From Geomonas edaphica (lineage in GTDB: Bacteria > Desulfobacterota > Desulfuromonadia > Geobacterales > Geobacteraceae), in contig NZ_SSYB01000004.1 of NCBI RefSeq assembly GCF_004917075.1, positions 582,545-646,544 on the forward strand: a stretch of DNA of 64,000 nt, in the 5' to 3' direction. Positions 47,139-56,021 of the stretch are shown here, piece by piece. The first letter of the stretch is position 1; each line of letters starts with the position of its first letter. Below the pieces are notes generated by a model, which searched no databases, was not told the origin of the DNA, and saw only the letters and a list, made by a program, of their open reading frames with translations. Both the position numbers and the translations under genes were made by a program.

Positions 47139-47864
47139 CTATTCCACCACCATGGGCCCCTTCTGCAGCCTCTTATAATAGAAATTCTGGCCGTACAGGA
47201 CGGCGGCGGGGTTGTGGCCGGTGACGCGGTCTTTTACAACCAGGGTGGTAACCGGGGCCTTCGAGTACTTGTTAAAGAGCATGTCGTGCCCTACGCAGAG
47301 GCCAACGATCATGTTCATGTCGGTCCCAAGCCCGTTGCAGATCTCGGCCTGGGCGATCGGGTTGCACGCCGGCTCGAAGGTCCCCGGGCGCACCTTGTCG
47401 CTCTCGGCGAGTCCCAGATCGTTCTTGTCGATGCTCCCCGCCTTGCAGCAGACGCTGTACGGCGTGAACCCCTGTGCCTTCAGGATGGCGACCAGCCTCT
47501 CGCACTCATCCAGAAGCCCGATGCAGGTAGCGATGCCGATCTTTTGGTACCCCATCAGCTTTGCAAAGGCGATGGTGTCCTCGACGCGGGTCCAACGTGC
47601 GTTCACCGCGTCGCTTCCCGGGATGGGCTGGTAGCAAAGCCCCTCGACACGTGCCGCCACAAAGGCCATCTTCGCGTCTTCCCCCTCACCTTTCATCAGC
47701 TCGAGTGCCTCAGCGATCACCTCGCCGTGCGTCCCGGCAGGACAGTTTCCCGGGTGCGGCGGGGCTACCGCCGGGTCGCCGCTCCAGCAGTTGGTGGTGC
47801 CTTTCTTTTGCCAGACCGCGCTGCAATGCGAACAGCTGACACCCGCTCCTTGCTCGTTTTCCAT
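47139..47864 (-). CDS. DUF1847-family putative metal-binding protein
   Basis: 241 residues from the ATG at 47864 (GAAGGAGGCGGC upstream). Twelve or so cysteines are conserved-looking: VSCSHCSAVW, TTNCW, PGNCP, ATCIGLLDECE, YSVCCKAG, EPACNPI, EICNGL, GLCVGHD. The final part (MNMIVGLCVGHDMLF, PVTTLVVKDR, HNPAAVLY) matches the DUF1847 family, described only as metal-binding. Third gene of a unit with YceH-like and DUF2288 genes, with gaps of about 10 nt. The function is unknown. Confidence 0.8.
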   Translation of the reverse strand: MENEQGAGVSCSHCSAVWQKKGTTNCWSGDPAVAPPHPGNCPAGTHGEVIAEALELMKGEGEDAKMAFVAARVEGLCYQPIPGSDAVNARWTRVEDTIAFAKLMGYQKIGIATCIGLLDECERLVAILKAQGFTPYSVCCKAGSIDKNDLGLAESDKVRPGTFEPACNPIAQAEICNGLGTDMNMIVGLCVGHDMLFNKYSKAPVTTLVVKDRVTGHNPAAVLYGQNFYYKRLQKGPMVVE

Positions 47865-47875
47865 GCCGCCTCCTT

Positions 47876-48178
47876 CTACCCCGCTGCCGGGGCCGGTTCC
47901 TGGATCAAAACGTAGGGAGAAATAATCAGGCATTTGAAGGTCCTCCCGTCCTCCGCGTCCCACGTGCGAATCTGCTCGAGCGACGGCTTGGTGAGAAGCG
48001 CGGAGGAGAGCCAGCGCTCGACGGTCTTCACATCGTCGGCGGCCAGCGTGCTCCCCACCTCGGCAAGCTCCAGCAGCGGGTCCACGATGATGACGCCACC
48101 CCGTTCGAGATGGGCCCTGAGCGACAGCCAGTCGGTGATGTCCACCTTGGTGGCAAGCTCTTCCCTGGAAACAGTCAT
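47876..48178 (-). CDS. DUF2288-family protein
   Basis: 100 residues from the ATG at 48178 (AGGAGTGCTGTC upstream). The pattern TDWLSLRAHLERGGVIIVDP, LELAEVGSTLAADD, VERWLSSALL, then LIISPYVLIQE matches DUF2288, a family of unknown function. It lies 10 nt after the YceH-like gene and 11 nt before the DUF1847 gene, so the three are one operon. Confidence 0.75.
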   Translation of the reverse strand: MTVSREELATKVDITDWLSLRAHLERGGVIIVDPLLELAEVGSTLAADDVKTVERWLSSALLTKPSLEQIRTWDAEDGRTFKCLIISPYVLIQEPAPAAG

Positions 48179-48188
48179 GACAGCACTC

Positions 48189-48833
48189 CTATTCGAAAGA
48201 TTTCCTGAATTCATCGATGGTGAGGCGCAGGGCCGCCACTTCCTCGCGTAGATCGGCCACCTCCTGTTCCAGTTTGGCGATCCGGTCGTCGCCCCCGCTG
48301 TTGCGCGGGGCTTCAGGCACCGCCGCTTCGCTCAGGTCCGGCTCGCCTGCGAAGAGCTGACAGTAGCGCGACTCCTTGCGGCCAGGCTGGCGCGGCAGGC
48401 GGACCACCAGGGAAGGAGTCCGCTCCATGAGATCCTGCAGCACACTTTCCACCTCGGCCAGGTCAGCGAAAGGATGCATCCGCTCACCACGGGTCCTCAG
48501 TTCCCCGACGGTCTGCGGGCCGCGCAGCATCAGCTCGCACAGCACGGAGAGTTCCGCCGGGGAGAAGCGGAACTTCTCCACCAGGGTGTGACGGTACTTG
48601 GCGACGCGCCCACCGGTGCCCGAGATGAGGGCGAACTGCTTGAAACGGAGCGAGTCGAGGGCGCCGGTCACCTCGGCCTCGTCGAGGTTCAGCACCGGGT
48701 CGCGGTTCGACTTCTGGTTGCAGGCGTTCACCAGTGCGTTCAGGGAAAGAGGGTAGTATTCCGGGGTGGTGAGCTCCTTCTCGATAAGGGAGCCCAGCAC
48801 CCGCAGTTCGATTCCGTTCAATGTCACATCCAT
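48189..48833 (-). CDS. YceH family (DUF480) protein
   Basis: 214 residues from the ATG at 48833 (AGGAGGCCCTTTA upstream). Two winged-helix domains (LNGIELRVLGSLIEKELTTP, YYPLSLNALVNACNQKSNRDPV; then RFSPAELSVLCELMLRGPQTVGEL) identify the DUF480/YceH family. The C-terminus is a coiled coil (RIAKLEQEVADLREEVAALRL). DNA binding is inferred from the fold; targets are unknown. First gene of the three-gene unit. Confidence 0.88.
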   Translation of the reverse strand: MDVTLNGIELRVLGSLIEKELTTPEYYPLSLNALVNACNQKSNRDPVLNLDEAEVTGALDSLRFKQFALISGTGGRVAKYRHTLVEKFRFSPAELSVLCELMLRGPQTVGELRTRGERMHPFADLAEVESVLQDLMERTPSLVVRLPRQPGRKESRYCQLFAGEPDLSEAAVPEAPRNSGGDDRIAKLEQEVADLREEVAALRLTIDEFRKSFE

Positions 48834-49083
48834 TAAAGGGCCTCCTATTGCGCCATCTTGACGGGGGACACGCCCCCATAAAACCGCCAATAAAACAGGA
48901 TACGTCGGTCTGCCGGCGCCCCCACGGCGCGAAGTCGCTACAACTTACTAGATTCCACGTGGCGGTTCAATCCAAAAAGATAGTCACCTATCGTCCAGAC
49001 TGGAAACTTGTAAAACAATATTTTATTTGTTATGTTATTGCAAGCTGAGGCTGCAGCAGGCAACACCGACCAAAGGAGACGAC

Positions 49084-49542
49084 ATGCCGGCTATCCTGGA
49101 CCAGAAGAAGATCAACAAGACCGTCAAGATATTCACCGTGGCGCAGTTCGGACTTATCGCGCTGTTGGTGTACACCGCGGTGAAGTTCCAGCACCATCTG
49201 CTGGCATTGAATAGAGGGTATCGGTTCATGAACGGCGTGGTCGCCGCGTTCGTGATCCAGCTCCTGCTTTTCTACCCGATCTACCGCTTCGCGGCCAAGG
49301 AAGCCGAGCGCGATTTCTCGTTGATCGACAGGGAACTGAGCGAACGGGAATCTAAAGAATTCTCCAAAAAGAAACGCTGGGCCGACATCACCAAGATTTC
49401 CACCCTGGGCTTCTACTTCATCTTCTCACTGGCTGCACCCGCGGACCCCTTCATACTGAGCATCATCATCTACAGCTTCCTGCTCACCATCCTCACCTAC
49501 CTGCAGTGCTACAGCTTTGCAGTGAAGAAGCTCAGCAAGTGA
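49084..49542 (+). CDS. Hypothetical four-helix membrane protein
   Basis: 152 residues from the ATG at 49084 (AAAGGAGACGAC upstream). Helices at about 17-36, 50-68, 104-120 and 124-144, with a charged cytosolic loop of alternating Glu/Lys (AKEAERDFSLIDRELSERES). No family is recognised. It is divergent from the YceH operon across a 250-nt gap with A/T-rich DNA at 49005-49045 that probably holds its promoter. Confidence 0.7.
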   Translation: MPAILDQKKINKTVKIFTVAQFGLIALLVYTAVKFQHHLLALNRGYRFMNGVVAAFVIQLLLFYPIYRFAAKEAERDFSLIDRELSERESKEFSKKKRWADITKISTLGFYFIFSLAAPADPFILSIIIYSFLLTILTYLQCYSFAVKKLSK

Positions 49543-49653
49543 TACAACTGACAACCTGGAGACTTAACTAAAGGCAAAGGGTGACGGGCGATTTTCTCCC
49601 GGGGGCAGCTTCGCTCTCCCGGGAGATGCCCCGCAGGCAGGTTACTTCTCGGT

Positions 49654-49860
49654 TCATTTCTTTGATTCAGCGGATTTCGAGCACACCTGGGCGGTCCGCT
49701 CCTCGGGCAGCCCCAGCCACTCTTGGAAGCTTTCATGGCCGGAGGGGTTCTCTCTTTCGAACAGGGTATGCCAGTGCCCGAGCAAGTTATCATCGACGCC
49801 CAGGGCCCTGAACCTGGAGTTACGCTCTTCAATGGTCACTTTCTTCCTCGGTTCCATCAT
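49654..49860 (-). CDS. Small hypothetical protein
   Basis: 68 residues; the ATG has GGAAGGAGGACCGGCC upstream. Sequence KKVTIEERNSRFRALGVDDN, then WHTLFERENPSGHESFQEWL and a Lys/Ser tail. It looks like a compact helical protein of the kind common in Geobacter genomes. No function is assigned. A CTCCCGGG inverted repeat (49596-49625) follows its stop but has no U-tract. Confidence 0.6.
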   Translation of the reverse strand: MMEPRKKVTIEERNSRFRALGVDDNLLGHWHTLFERENPSGHESFQEWLGLPEERTAQVCSKSAESKK

Positions 49861-50076
49861 GGCCGGTCCTCCTTCCCCCCTTTATTCAATGATTTCACAT
49901 TGCCACTCACACTGTAAAGCCTCGCGTACCACGCCAGGCGAGTGACGCAAAGTGCAGAACCGTCGAGAAAAAAAGAACCCGTGAGAGATTTTACTGGACG
50001 AGCGGGGGGCGTCCCACGTAACATCCCCCTGAATAGCCACGGGCTAGATATCAACCCCACAGAAGGAACAAATTAA

Positions 50077-50586
50077 ATGGCATTTGCAAAAAAAGGCGAC
50101 AAAGTTCTCATCAATTACACCGCAAGCCTGGAAGACGGTTCGGTCTTCGACACCACCATCAAGGAAGCCGGCTGCTGCGAAGACGACGACTGCGGCTGCG
50201 ATGATGACTGCGGCTGCGACGACGACGGCTGCGGTTGCCACGAGACCGGTCCGCTCCCCATCACCATCGGCAACGAGGACTTCTTCCCGCAGATCGAGGA
50301 GGCCCTGGTCGGCATGGCTCCCGGCGAGAAGAAAACCATCGTGATCCCCGCCGCTGACGCTTTCGGCGAGTACGACGAGGACGAGGTCTTCGCCATCAGC
50401 CGCGAGCAGCTGACCGGCGACATCGTCCCGGAAGTAGGCATGGAACTGGAACTCACCGGTGAGGACGACGAACCTGTAGAGGTGGTCGTGGTCGAGGTGA
50501 ACGAGAGCGCCATCGTGGTCGACGCAAACCACCCGCTGGCGGGCGAGGACATCACCTACGAAATCGAACTGCTCGAAATAGCCTAG
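50077..50586 (+). CDS. slyD: SlyD-like FKBP peptidyl-prolyl isomerase with cysteine/aspartate-rich insertion
   Basis: 169 residues. The FKBP core is clear: KGDKVLINYTASLEDGSVFD, ITIGNEDFFPQIEEALVGM, GEKKTIVIPAADAFGEYDED and, after the IF (chaperone) domain, VDANHPLAGEDITYEIELLE. Between strands 1 and 2 there is a ~27-residue insertion (about 31-57) with eight Cys at 33, 34, 39, 41, 45, 47, 52 and 54, many Asp and one His. E. coli SlyD instead carries its metal-binding His/Cys tail at the C-terminus, which is absent here. The protein should fold proline-containing chains and may bind nickel or another metal. Monocistronic. Confidence 0.88.
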   Translation: MAFAKKGDKVLINYTASLEDGSVFDTTIKEAGCCEDDDCGCDDDCGCDDDGCGCHETGPLPITIGNEDFFPQIEEALVGMAPGEKKTIVIPAADAFGEYDEDEVFAISREQLTGDIVPEVGMELELTGEDDEPVEVVVVEVNESAIVVDANHPLAGEDITYEIELLEIA

Positions 50587-50679
50587 ATACCTGAAGAAGG
50601 AAGACCGGGAGGGGGATCAACCGTCGCACGAAGCGATCGGGGAAGTCCCCCTTCCAGTCCCTCGTAAGATACATCCCCG

Positions 50680-51690
50680 ATGAACATGCCGACCTCAGAA
50701 GCAAGCATTCCCACCTCCGAACCGCAAACGAAGCACGTCCTCCCCTGGAATCCCGGGGATAAACCGCTCATGCTCGCGCCGATGCAGGGGCTCACCAACC
50801 GCGCCCTGCGCGAGGCGTTCACCACCTGGGTGCGTCCGGACGTGGTGTGGACCGAATTCATGCGGGTGAATTCCCAATCCGAGAAAAAGCTCCTCATGCC
50901 GGGCGACCTGCGCGAGATAGCACCTGCCGAGAACGGCGTGCCACTCGTGGTGCAGCTGATCGGGCACGGGCGCGACGCGCTGGTCGCTGCAGCCAGGACG
51001 GCGCAGAACGCGGGGGCGGTGCACATCAACCTGAACATGGGATGCCCCTACGGTCGCATGACCAGCGGGCTGACCGGAGGGGGGATGCTGAAGCGCCCGG
51101 AACTTCTCGAGGAGATCATCCCGGCGCTGCGGGAGACCATCCACGGCTCGTTCTCGGTCAAGATCCGCGCGGGTTACGAAGATCCCAGGCAGATCTTCTC
51201 GCTCCTTCCGCTCTTCGAAAAGGCGCGCGTGGACTTCCTCGTGCTGCATCCGCGCACGGTGCGCCAGGCGTACGAGGGGCTGGCCGACCACGCCGTCACC
51301 GCCAAGGTGATCAGGCAGACCTCCATCCCGGTCATCGCCAACGGCGACATCCGGAGCACCGCCTTCGGCCTTAAGCTCCTGGAGGAAACCGGTGCCGCGG
51401 GGCTCATGCTCGGGCGCGGCGGCGTCGGCGACCCGATGATCTTCGAGAGGCTGCGCGGTCGCGCTGCCGAGCCGGATCCCACGGAGCGGCGCGCCATGCT
51501 GCACCGCTACCTGAACGACCTCCTGCCCCGCTTCTGCGCGCTCTTTTGCGGCGACATGCAGGTGCTCGGCAAGATCAAGGGGGTCGTCTCCCAGGTGGAA
51601 GACCCGGAACTCGAACGTGAGCTGAAGCAGCTCACCCGCGCCAAGAACCTGAACGCCTTCCGCGCCGCAATGGAAGCCCTCGCCGTTTAG
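50680..51690 (+). CDS. dus: tRNA-dihydrouridine synthase
   Basis: 336 residues. An FMN enzyme that reduces uridine to dihydrouridine in the tRNA D-loop. Visible features: LAPMQGLTNRALREA (FMN site), VQLIGHGRDAL, catalytic Cys in NLNMGCPYGRMTSGLTGGGM near 121, FSVKIRAGYED, LHPRTVRQAYEG, PVIANGDIRS and GLMLGRGGVGDP. The extended tail is of the DusA/DusC type; which subgroup is unclear. Ribosome binding site before 50680 is weak; the ATG two codons later is an alternative. It converges on the MFS gene. Confidence 0.92.
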   Translation: MNMPTSEASIPTSEPQTKHVLPWNPGDKPLMLAPMQGLTNRALREAFTTWVRPDVVWTEFMRVNSQSEKKLLMPGDLREIAPAENGVPLVVQLIGHGRDALVAAARTAQNAGAVHINLNMGCPYGRMTSGLTGGGMLKRPELLEEIIPALRETIHGSFSVKIRAGYEDPRQIFSLLPLFEKARVDFLVLHPRTVRQAYEGLADHAVTAKVIRQTSIPVIANGDIRSTAFGLKLLEETGAAGLMLGRGGVGDPMIFERLRGRAAEPDPTERRAMLHRYLNDLLPRFCALFCGDMQVLGKIKGVVSQVEDPELERELKQLTRAKNLNAFRAAMEALAV

Positions 51691-51706
51691 CCCTCCTGCC
51701 TTTTAT

Positions 51707-52957
51707 CTATTTTTCCCAGTAATCCCTTGCGAAGAAGAACATGGCCGCGGCCAACGCCTGAACGCCGACCGGGAAAAGGAATGCCGAATGGAAAGCCTGC
51801 GCCGTCGCTTCCGGCGTCGTCTTCCCGACCGCATCGATGATCCCCCCCATGATCTGCTGCACCGACGCCGCTCCGAGCAGCACGAACAGGTTGATCGAGG
51901 TGAGGGCGGTGCCGACGATGGAGACCGGGAACATGGACCGGTTGATCGGGTAGATCATCACGCCGCTTGAAACGGCGAGCCCGAGGCATAGGAAAAAGAC
52001 GGCCAGAAGTGGCATAGAGAGGTGGTCGAGCGGCCCCTGGAAGGCCGTCATCAGGATGAGCAGGATGATCTGCCCGCCGAGAAAGGTTTTCTTGTAGGAA
52101 CGCACGAGCTTTCGGGCGATGCTGTCGATGACGAGGCTGCCGCAGATGAAGCCGATCGAGGTGCACATGAGCATCCGCCCCGTCTCTTCCCGGGTAAGCT
52201 TCAACACCTCCATCAGGTATGGGCCGCCCCAAAGCCCCTGCACCGCGAGATAGCAGCCGTACCAGGCGAAGGCGAGCCCGGCCAGGAGCCAGAAGTCCCG
52301 GTTGCTCGTGATCCGCTTCCATGCCTCAAGCATCCCCATAGCCGGGGGCGCCGGTTCGCTCGTCGTGTTCTCACAGGCAGTAGCGGGCCGGTCCTTTACC
52401 ACCAGGAAAACGAGCAGTGTCGCAAGCGCCTGCATCACGCCGACGGTCAGAAACGAGTTGCGCCAGCCGATCCAGGAGACGGCGAGGGCAAGCGGCGCCG
52501 TTCCCGCCAGGTTGCCCATGTTCCCCACCGCCACCATTAGGCCGGACGCCTTGCCGAACTCCTGCTTGGTGAACCAGTGGCTGAAGAGGCTGAAGGTCGC
52601 CATGAGCACCGACGCGGTCCCCAGGCCGATGAGAACCCGCGCGACGAGCGCCTGTCCCATGCCGGACGCCTGCGAGAAGAGGACACCCCCCACAGCGGTC
52701 AGCACGCCGCAGCCGCTGATCACCACGCGGCTCCCCAGCCGGTCGATCATCGGTCCCAGCGGAATCTGGGCCGCGGCATAGACATAGAAGAGGATACTGG
52801 AGAGGGAGCCTAGCTCGGCAGGCGTCAGCTTAAGGTCACGCGCGACGTCCTTGGCAACCACCGCGAGCGAGACGCGGTAGAAGTAAACGAGGATGTAGAT
52901 CAGTGCCAGAATGCCAAAGATGATCCAGCGCTGACGGCGCTGGCGGTGATCGAGCAT
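51707..52957 (-). CDS. Major facilitator superfamily transporter
   Basis: 416 residues from the ATG at 52957 (GGGGGTACTACGC upstream); the open frame further upstream is non-coding in character. Twelve helices. MFS motifs: [12 protein letters not shown] between helices 2 and 3 (GxxxDRxGxR) and [12 protein letters not shown] in helix 1, as in the GlpT/hexuronate-type and nitrate-type branches. The substrate cannot be told. Its promoter should lie in the divergent gap with guaC. Confidence 0.85.
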   Translation of the reverse strand: MLDHRQRRQRWIIFGILALIYILVYFYRVSLAVVAKDVARDLKLTPAELGSLSSILFYVYAAAQIPLGPMIDRLGSRVVISGCGVLTAVGGVLFSQASGMGQALVARVLIGLGTASVLMATFSLFSHWFTKQEFGKASGLMVAVGNMGNLAGTAPLALAVSWIGWRNSFLTVGVMQALATLLVFLVVKDRPATACENTTSEPAPPAMGMLEAWKRITSNRDFWLLAGLAFAWYGCYLAVQGLWGGPYLMEVLKLTREETGRMLMCTSIGFICGSLVIDSIARKLVRSYKKTFLGGQIILLILMTAFQGPLDHLSMPLLAVFFLCLGLAVSSGVMIYPINRSMFPVSIVGTALTSINLFVLLGAASVQQIMGGIIDAVGKTTPEATAQAFHSAFLFPVGVQALAAAMFFFARDYWEK

Positions 52958-53115
52958 GCGTAGTACCCCCGGCGGCACTCTATCACAGCACCCCGCCAAA
53001 CTCAACCAACCCGGCGAAATCACACGTTCCTTGTGCTCGATCCTTTTTCCTGTACTCTCTTTACTGGTCCGACACAGGGCTGATCCGCATTTCACACAGT
53101 ACCGGAGGCATCCAG

Positions 53116-54159
53116 ATGTTTCTCGAGAGTGACGTAAAACTTGGATTCAGCGACGTGCTGATCAGACCGAAGCGCTCGAACCTGAAAAGCAGGTCGCAGG
53201 TCGATCTGCAGCGGCACTTCAGGTTCCTGCATAGCAAATACGACTGGACCGGCGTGCCGGTCATCGCCGCAAACATGGACACCACAGGCACCTTCGAGGT
53301 GGCGGACCGGCTGGCGGAACACGGGATGCTGACCGCGTTGCACAAGCACTACACCATCGCGCAGTGGGACGCCTGGCTGGAAAACCACAACCACGGCGAC
53401 GACATCTACAACCGCATCATGGTAAGCACCGGCACCTCTGATGCCGATTTCGACAAGTTCTCCACCATCATCGCCAATCATCCCAAGCTGCAGTTCATCT
53501 GCATCGACGTCGCGAACGGCTACGCAGAGAGCTTCGTCGAATTCGTACAGCGGGCGCGCGACGCTTTTCCGGAGAAGACCATCGTCGCGGGCAACGTGGT
53601 CACCGGCGAGATGGTCGAGGAACTCCTCCTGTCGGGGGCGGACATCGTGAAGGTCGGCATCGGTCCCGGCTCGGTCTGCACCACGCGGGTCAAGGCGGGC
53701 GTCGGCTACCCGCAGCTCTCCGCGGTGATCGAGTGCGCCGACGCGGCGCACGGTCTCGGGGGGAGGATAATCTCGGACGGCGGCTGCACCTGCCCCGGTG
53801 ACGTCGCCAAGGCGTTCGGGGGAGGGGCCGATTTCGTCATGCTCGGGGGGATGTTAGCTGGCCACGACGAGAGCGGCGGCCAAGTGGTGGAGCGCGGGGG
53901 GCGGCAGTTCAAGCTCTTCTACGGCATGAGCTCGGCGACCGCGATGGACAAGCATTCGGGCGGCGTCGCCCATTACCGGGCATCGGAAGGGAAGACGGTG
54001 GAAGTCCCCTACCGGGGACCGATCGATGAAACGGTGCGCGACATCCTCGGGGGGGTGCGTTCGGCCTGCACCTACGTCGGCGCCTCGGCGCTAAAAGAGC
54101 TCACCAAGCGGACCACATTCATCCGGGTGCAGGAACAGGAAAACAGGATCTTCGGGTGA
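53116..54159 (+). CDS. guaC: GMP reductase
   Basis: 347 residues, standard GuaC length, without the CBS domains of IMP dehydrogenase. It deaminates GMP to IMP with NADPH for purine balance. The IMPDH/GMPR signature [14 protein letters not shown] puts the catalytic Cys at about 186; the opening [25 protein letters not shown] and [20 protein letters not shown] agree. GGAGGCATCCAG precedes the ATG. Confidence 0.95.
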   Translation: MFLESDVKLGFSDVLIRPKRSNLKSRSQVDLQRHFRFLHSKYDWTGVPVIAANMDTTGTFEVADRLAEHGMLTALHKHYTIAQWDAWLENHNHGDDIYNRIMVSTGTSDADFDKFSTIIANHPKLQFICIDVANGYAESFVEFVQRARDAFPEKTIVAGNVVTGEMVEELLLSGADIVKVGIGPGSVCTTRVKAGVGYPQLSAVIECADAAHGLGGRIISDGGCTCPGDVAKAFGGGADFVMLGGMLAGHDESGGQVVERGGRQFKLFYGMSSATAMDKHSGGVAHYRASEGKTVEVPYRGPIDETVRDILGGVRSACTYVGASALKELTKRTTFIRVQEQENRIFG

Positions 54160-54233
54160 TTTCGGGTAGCTTCATCCGGGAATTCGGGCAACGACGATTA
54201 AGTGTGTCCACGAAGCGCCGCACGTGACTTCGC

Positions 54234-54300
54234 GCTCCCCCCTTCGCAAAGGGGGGAACGTAGGGCATGCTCTCTGCTGCGACAAGAAACATCATTGGCT
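54234..54300. repeat. Single end of a family 1 palindromic element
   Basis: CTCCCCCCTTCGCAAAGGGG (54235-54254), then GGAACGTAGGGCATGCTCTC and TGCTGCGACAAGAAACATCA. The part after the palindrome is the reverse complement of the arm at about 58265-58313. So the conserved element is longer than its palindromic core. It sits in the 242-nt gap between guaC and the DsrE-like gene, which has no other feature. Confidence 0.7.
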
Positions 54301-54401
54301 CCCTGCAATGCCCAGAAGCACCCTCAGGTGGCGCAGCGATCCTGGGGCAACGCCCTCACCCCCTTCGCACAGGAAAAGCTACGGGGGGTGAGCCTTCCAC
54401 A

Positions 54402-54863
54402 TCAATTCAGGCTGATCACCGCGTAACCCTTGTTCTGGTAGCCAATCAGCGAGGTGAGCCCGTTTCCCACCAGCTTCACCTCCGGGATCAGTTGCGCGGG
54501 ATCGGCCTTGAAGACCCGCACCGCCACCGCGCAGACCTCAAAACGTACCCCCTGTTTCTTCAGCCCCCGGATCAACTCCATCGCCTCCTTGTCTATCACG
54601 GAAGCAGTCAGCAGTTTCACCCCCGGCCCGCGGAAGGAAACCACCATCTCCGGGCGCACCCCTTGGGTCTTCATCCCTTCCAGCGTCTCGGCGAGGAGCT
54701 CCAGGTTGAAAACGAGCCTCTCCATATCCGGGACCCGGACATCGAAGATGACCCGCGCGCTCTTAAGCCCGGCCAACGCCTCGTGGTCGTCAGGCTTGGG
54801 TGCTGCCTGCGACACTCCCGCAAACAGCAGCAAAAACAAAAGCGGCAGCAACCGTTTCAGCAT
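54402..54863 (-). CDS. Secreted DsrE/DsrF-like protein
   Basis: 153 residues: signal peptide (LKRLLPLLFLLLFAGVSQA), then a DsrE-type alpha/beta fold (ARVIFDVRVPDMERLVFNLE, MVVSFRGPGVKLLTASV, FEVCAVAVRVFKADPAQLIP). One Cys (VCAVAVRV) sits at the position of the sulfur-carrying cysteine of the DsrE/DsrF family. It follows the ovothiol genes by 3 nt in the same direction, so a role in sulfur handling is plausible, but its export to the periplasm separates it from the cytosolic enzymes. Confidence 0.8.
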   Translation of the reverse strand: MLKRLLPLLFLLLFAGVSQAAPKPDDHEALAGLKSARVIFDVRVPDMERLVFNLELLAETLEGMKTQGVRPEMVVSFRGPGVKLLTASVIDKEAMELIRGLKKQGVRFEVCAVAVRVFKADPAQLIPEVKLVGNGLTSLIGYQNKGYAVISLN

Positions 54864-54866
54864 ACG

Positions 54867-56021
54867 TCACCTCCCGGGCACCCCCTCGAGGGCCACCCTC
54901 ATGCGCCTGAGCGCCTCCCGCAGGAGTTCGCGGCGGCAGCCGAAGTTGAGTCTCACGTATCCGGGAAGCCCGAAGTCGCTCCCACCGGAAAGCCCAACAC
55001 CTGCGTTCTCGAAGAACGCCACCGGATCCTCGATCCCGGTGGACCGCACGTCGATCCAGGAGAGGTAGGTCGCCTCCACCCGCGCCACGGGGAGTCCCAG
55101 TGCGGTCATCTCCCGTTCCACGAGCTCGCGGTTTTCGCGCAGGTACTCGACCAGTTCCCGGCGCCACGGCTCGCCGTGCCGGAAGGCCGCCTCGGCCGCG
55201 GTGTAACCCAGGAGATTCACGTGCGGAACGATGCGCCCCATCGCCTTCCTGAAGGCGCGACGGAGGGTGTCGTCCTCGATGACGGCGAAGGAGCAGCCAA
55301 GGCCCGGGACGTTGTAGGTCTTGCTCGGCGCCATAAGCGTGATGGTGCGCCGGCTCGTCTCCGGGGAAAGGGTGGCGATCGGGATGTGGGCGACACCGGG
55401 CTCAAGGACCAGCCCGGCGTGGATATCATCGCTGCAGATCACCAGTTCGTGGCGCGCGGCGAAGGCGTCGAGCGCGGTCAATTCCTCGCGGCTCCAGACC
55501 CGTCCCACCGGGTTGTGCGGGCTGCACAGAAGGAGCTCGCGCGTCTTCGGGGTCACCGCCGCCTCGAGGGCGGCAAGGTCTAGGCCCCAGCGCCCTTCCT
55601 CGCAGGCAAGCGGCACCTTGATCACGTTTCTTCCCGAGAGGGGCGGGGCCGACATGAAAGGGGGATAGACCGGGGTGAAGGTGATGACGTCGTCGCCCGG
55701 CTCACCCACGGCGCGGCAGGAGACGTTGAGGCCGGTGACGAGACCCGGCAGCCAGGTGATCCACTCTTTTTTGACCTGCCAGTCGAACTCCGCCTCGAGC
55801 GATGCGATCACCGCGGCCGCGAGCCCCGCCGGGGGGGCGGTGTAGCCGAAGACGCCGTGGCTCACCCGCTCGTGCAGCGCCTCGATGACCGGCGGGGGCG
55901 AGCGGAAATCCATGTCCGCCACCCAGAGCGGGATGATGTCCCGCCCCTCGTACTTGTCCCACTTTTCGCTCGCGGTGCCGCGCCGGTCGATGATCTCGTC
56001 GAAGTCGAAGTTTCTCGTCAT
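54867..56021 (-). CDS. PLP-dependent C-S beta-lyase of the PatB/MalY type, candidate OvoB
   Basis: 384 residues, class I/II aminotransferase fold. IIPLWVADMDFRSPPPV, LLCSPHNPVGRVW and the PLP lysine in MAPSKTYNVPGL (about 234) are typical of MalY/PatB cystathionine beta-lyases. Its start overlaps the end of ovoA by 4 nt (ATGA). In ovothiol synthesis the sulfoxide made by OvoA is cleaved by a PLP lyase (OvoB), so this gene most likely does that step. General cystathionine beta-lyase remains possible. Confidence 0.85.
   Translation of the reverse strand: MTRNFDFDEIIDRRGTASEKWDKYEGRDIIPLWVADMDFRSPPPVIEALHERVSHGVFGYTAPPAGLAAAVIASLEAEFDWQVKKEWITWLPGLVTGLNVSCRAVGEPGDDVITFTPVYPPFMSAPPLSGRNVIKVPLACEEGRWGLDLAALEAAVTPKTRELLLCSPHNPVGRVWSREELTALDAFAARHELVICSDDIHAGLVLEPGVAHIPIATLSPETSRRTITLMAPSKTYNVPGLGCSFAVIEDDTLRRAFRKAMGRIVPHVNLLGYTAAEAAFRHGEPWRRELVEYLRENRELVEREMTALGLPVARVEATYLSWIDVRSTGIEDPVAFFENAGVGLSGGSDFGLPGYVRLNFGCRRELLREALRRMRVALEGVPGR

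Noticed and set aside
49596..49625. CTCCCGGG inverted repeat as a terminator of the 68-residue gene
   Set aside because: No U-tract in the direction of transcription.
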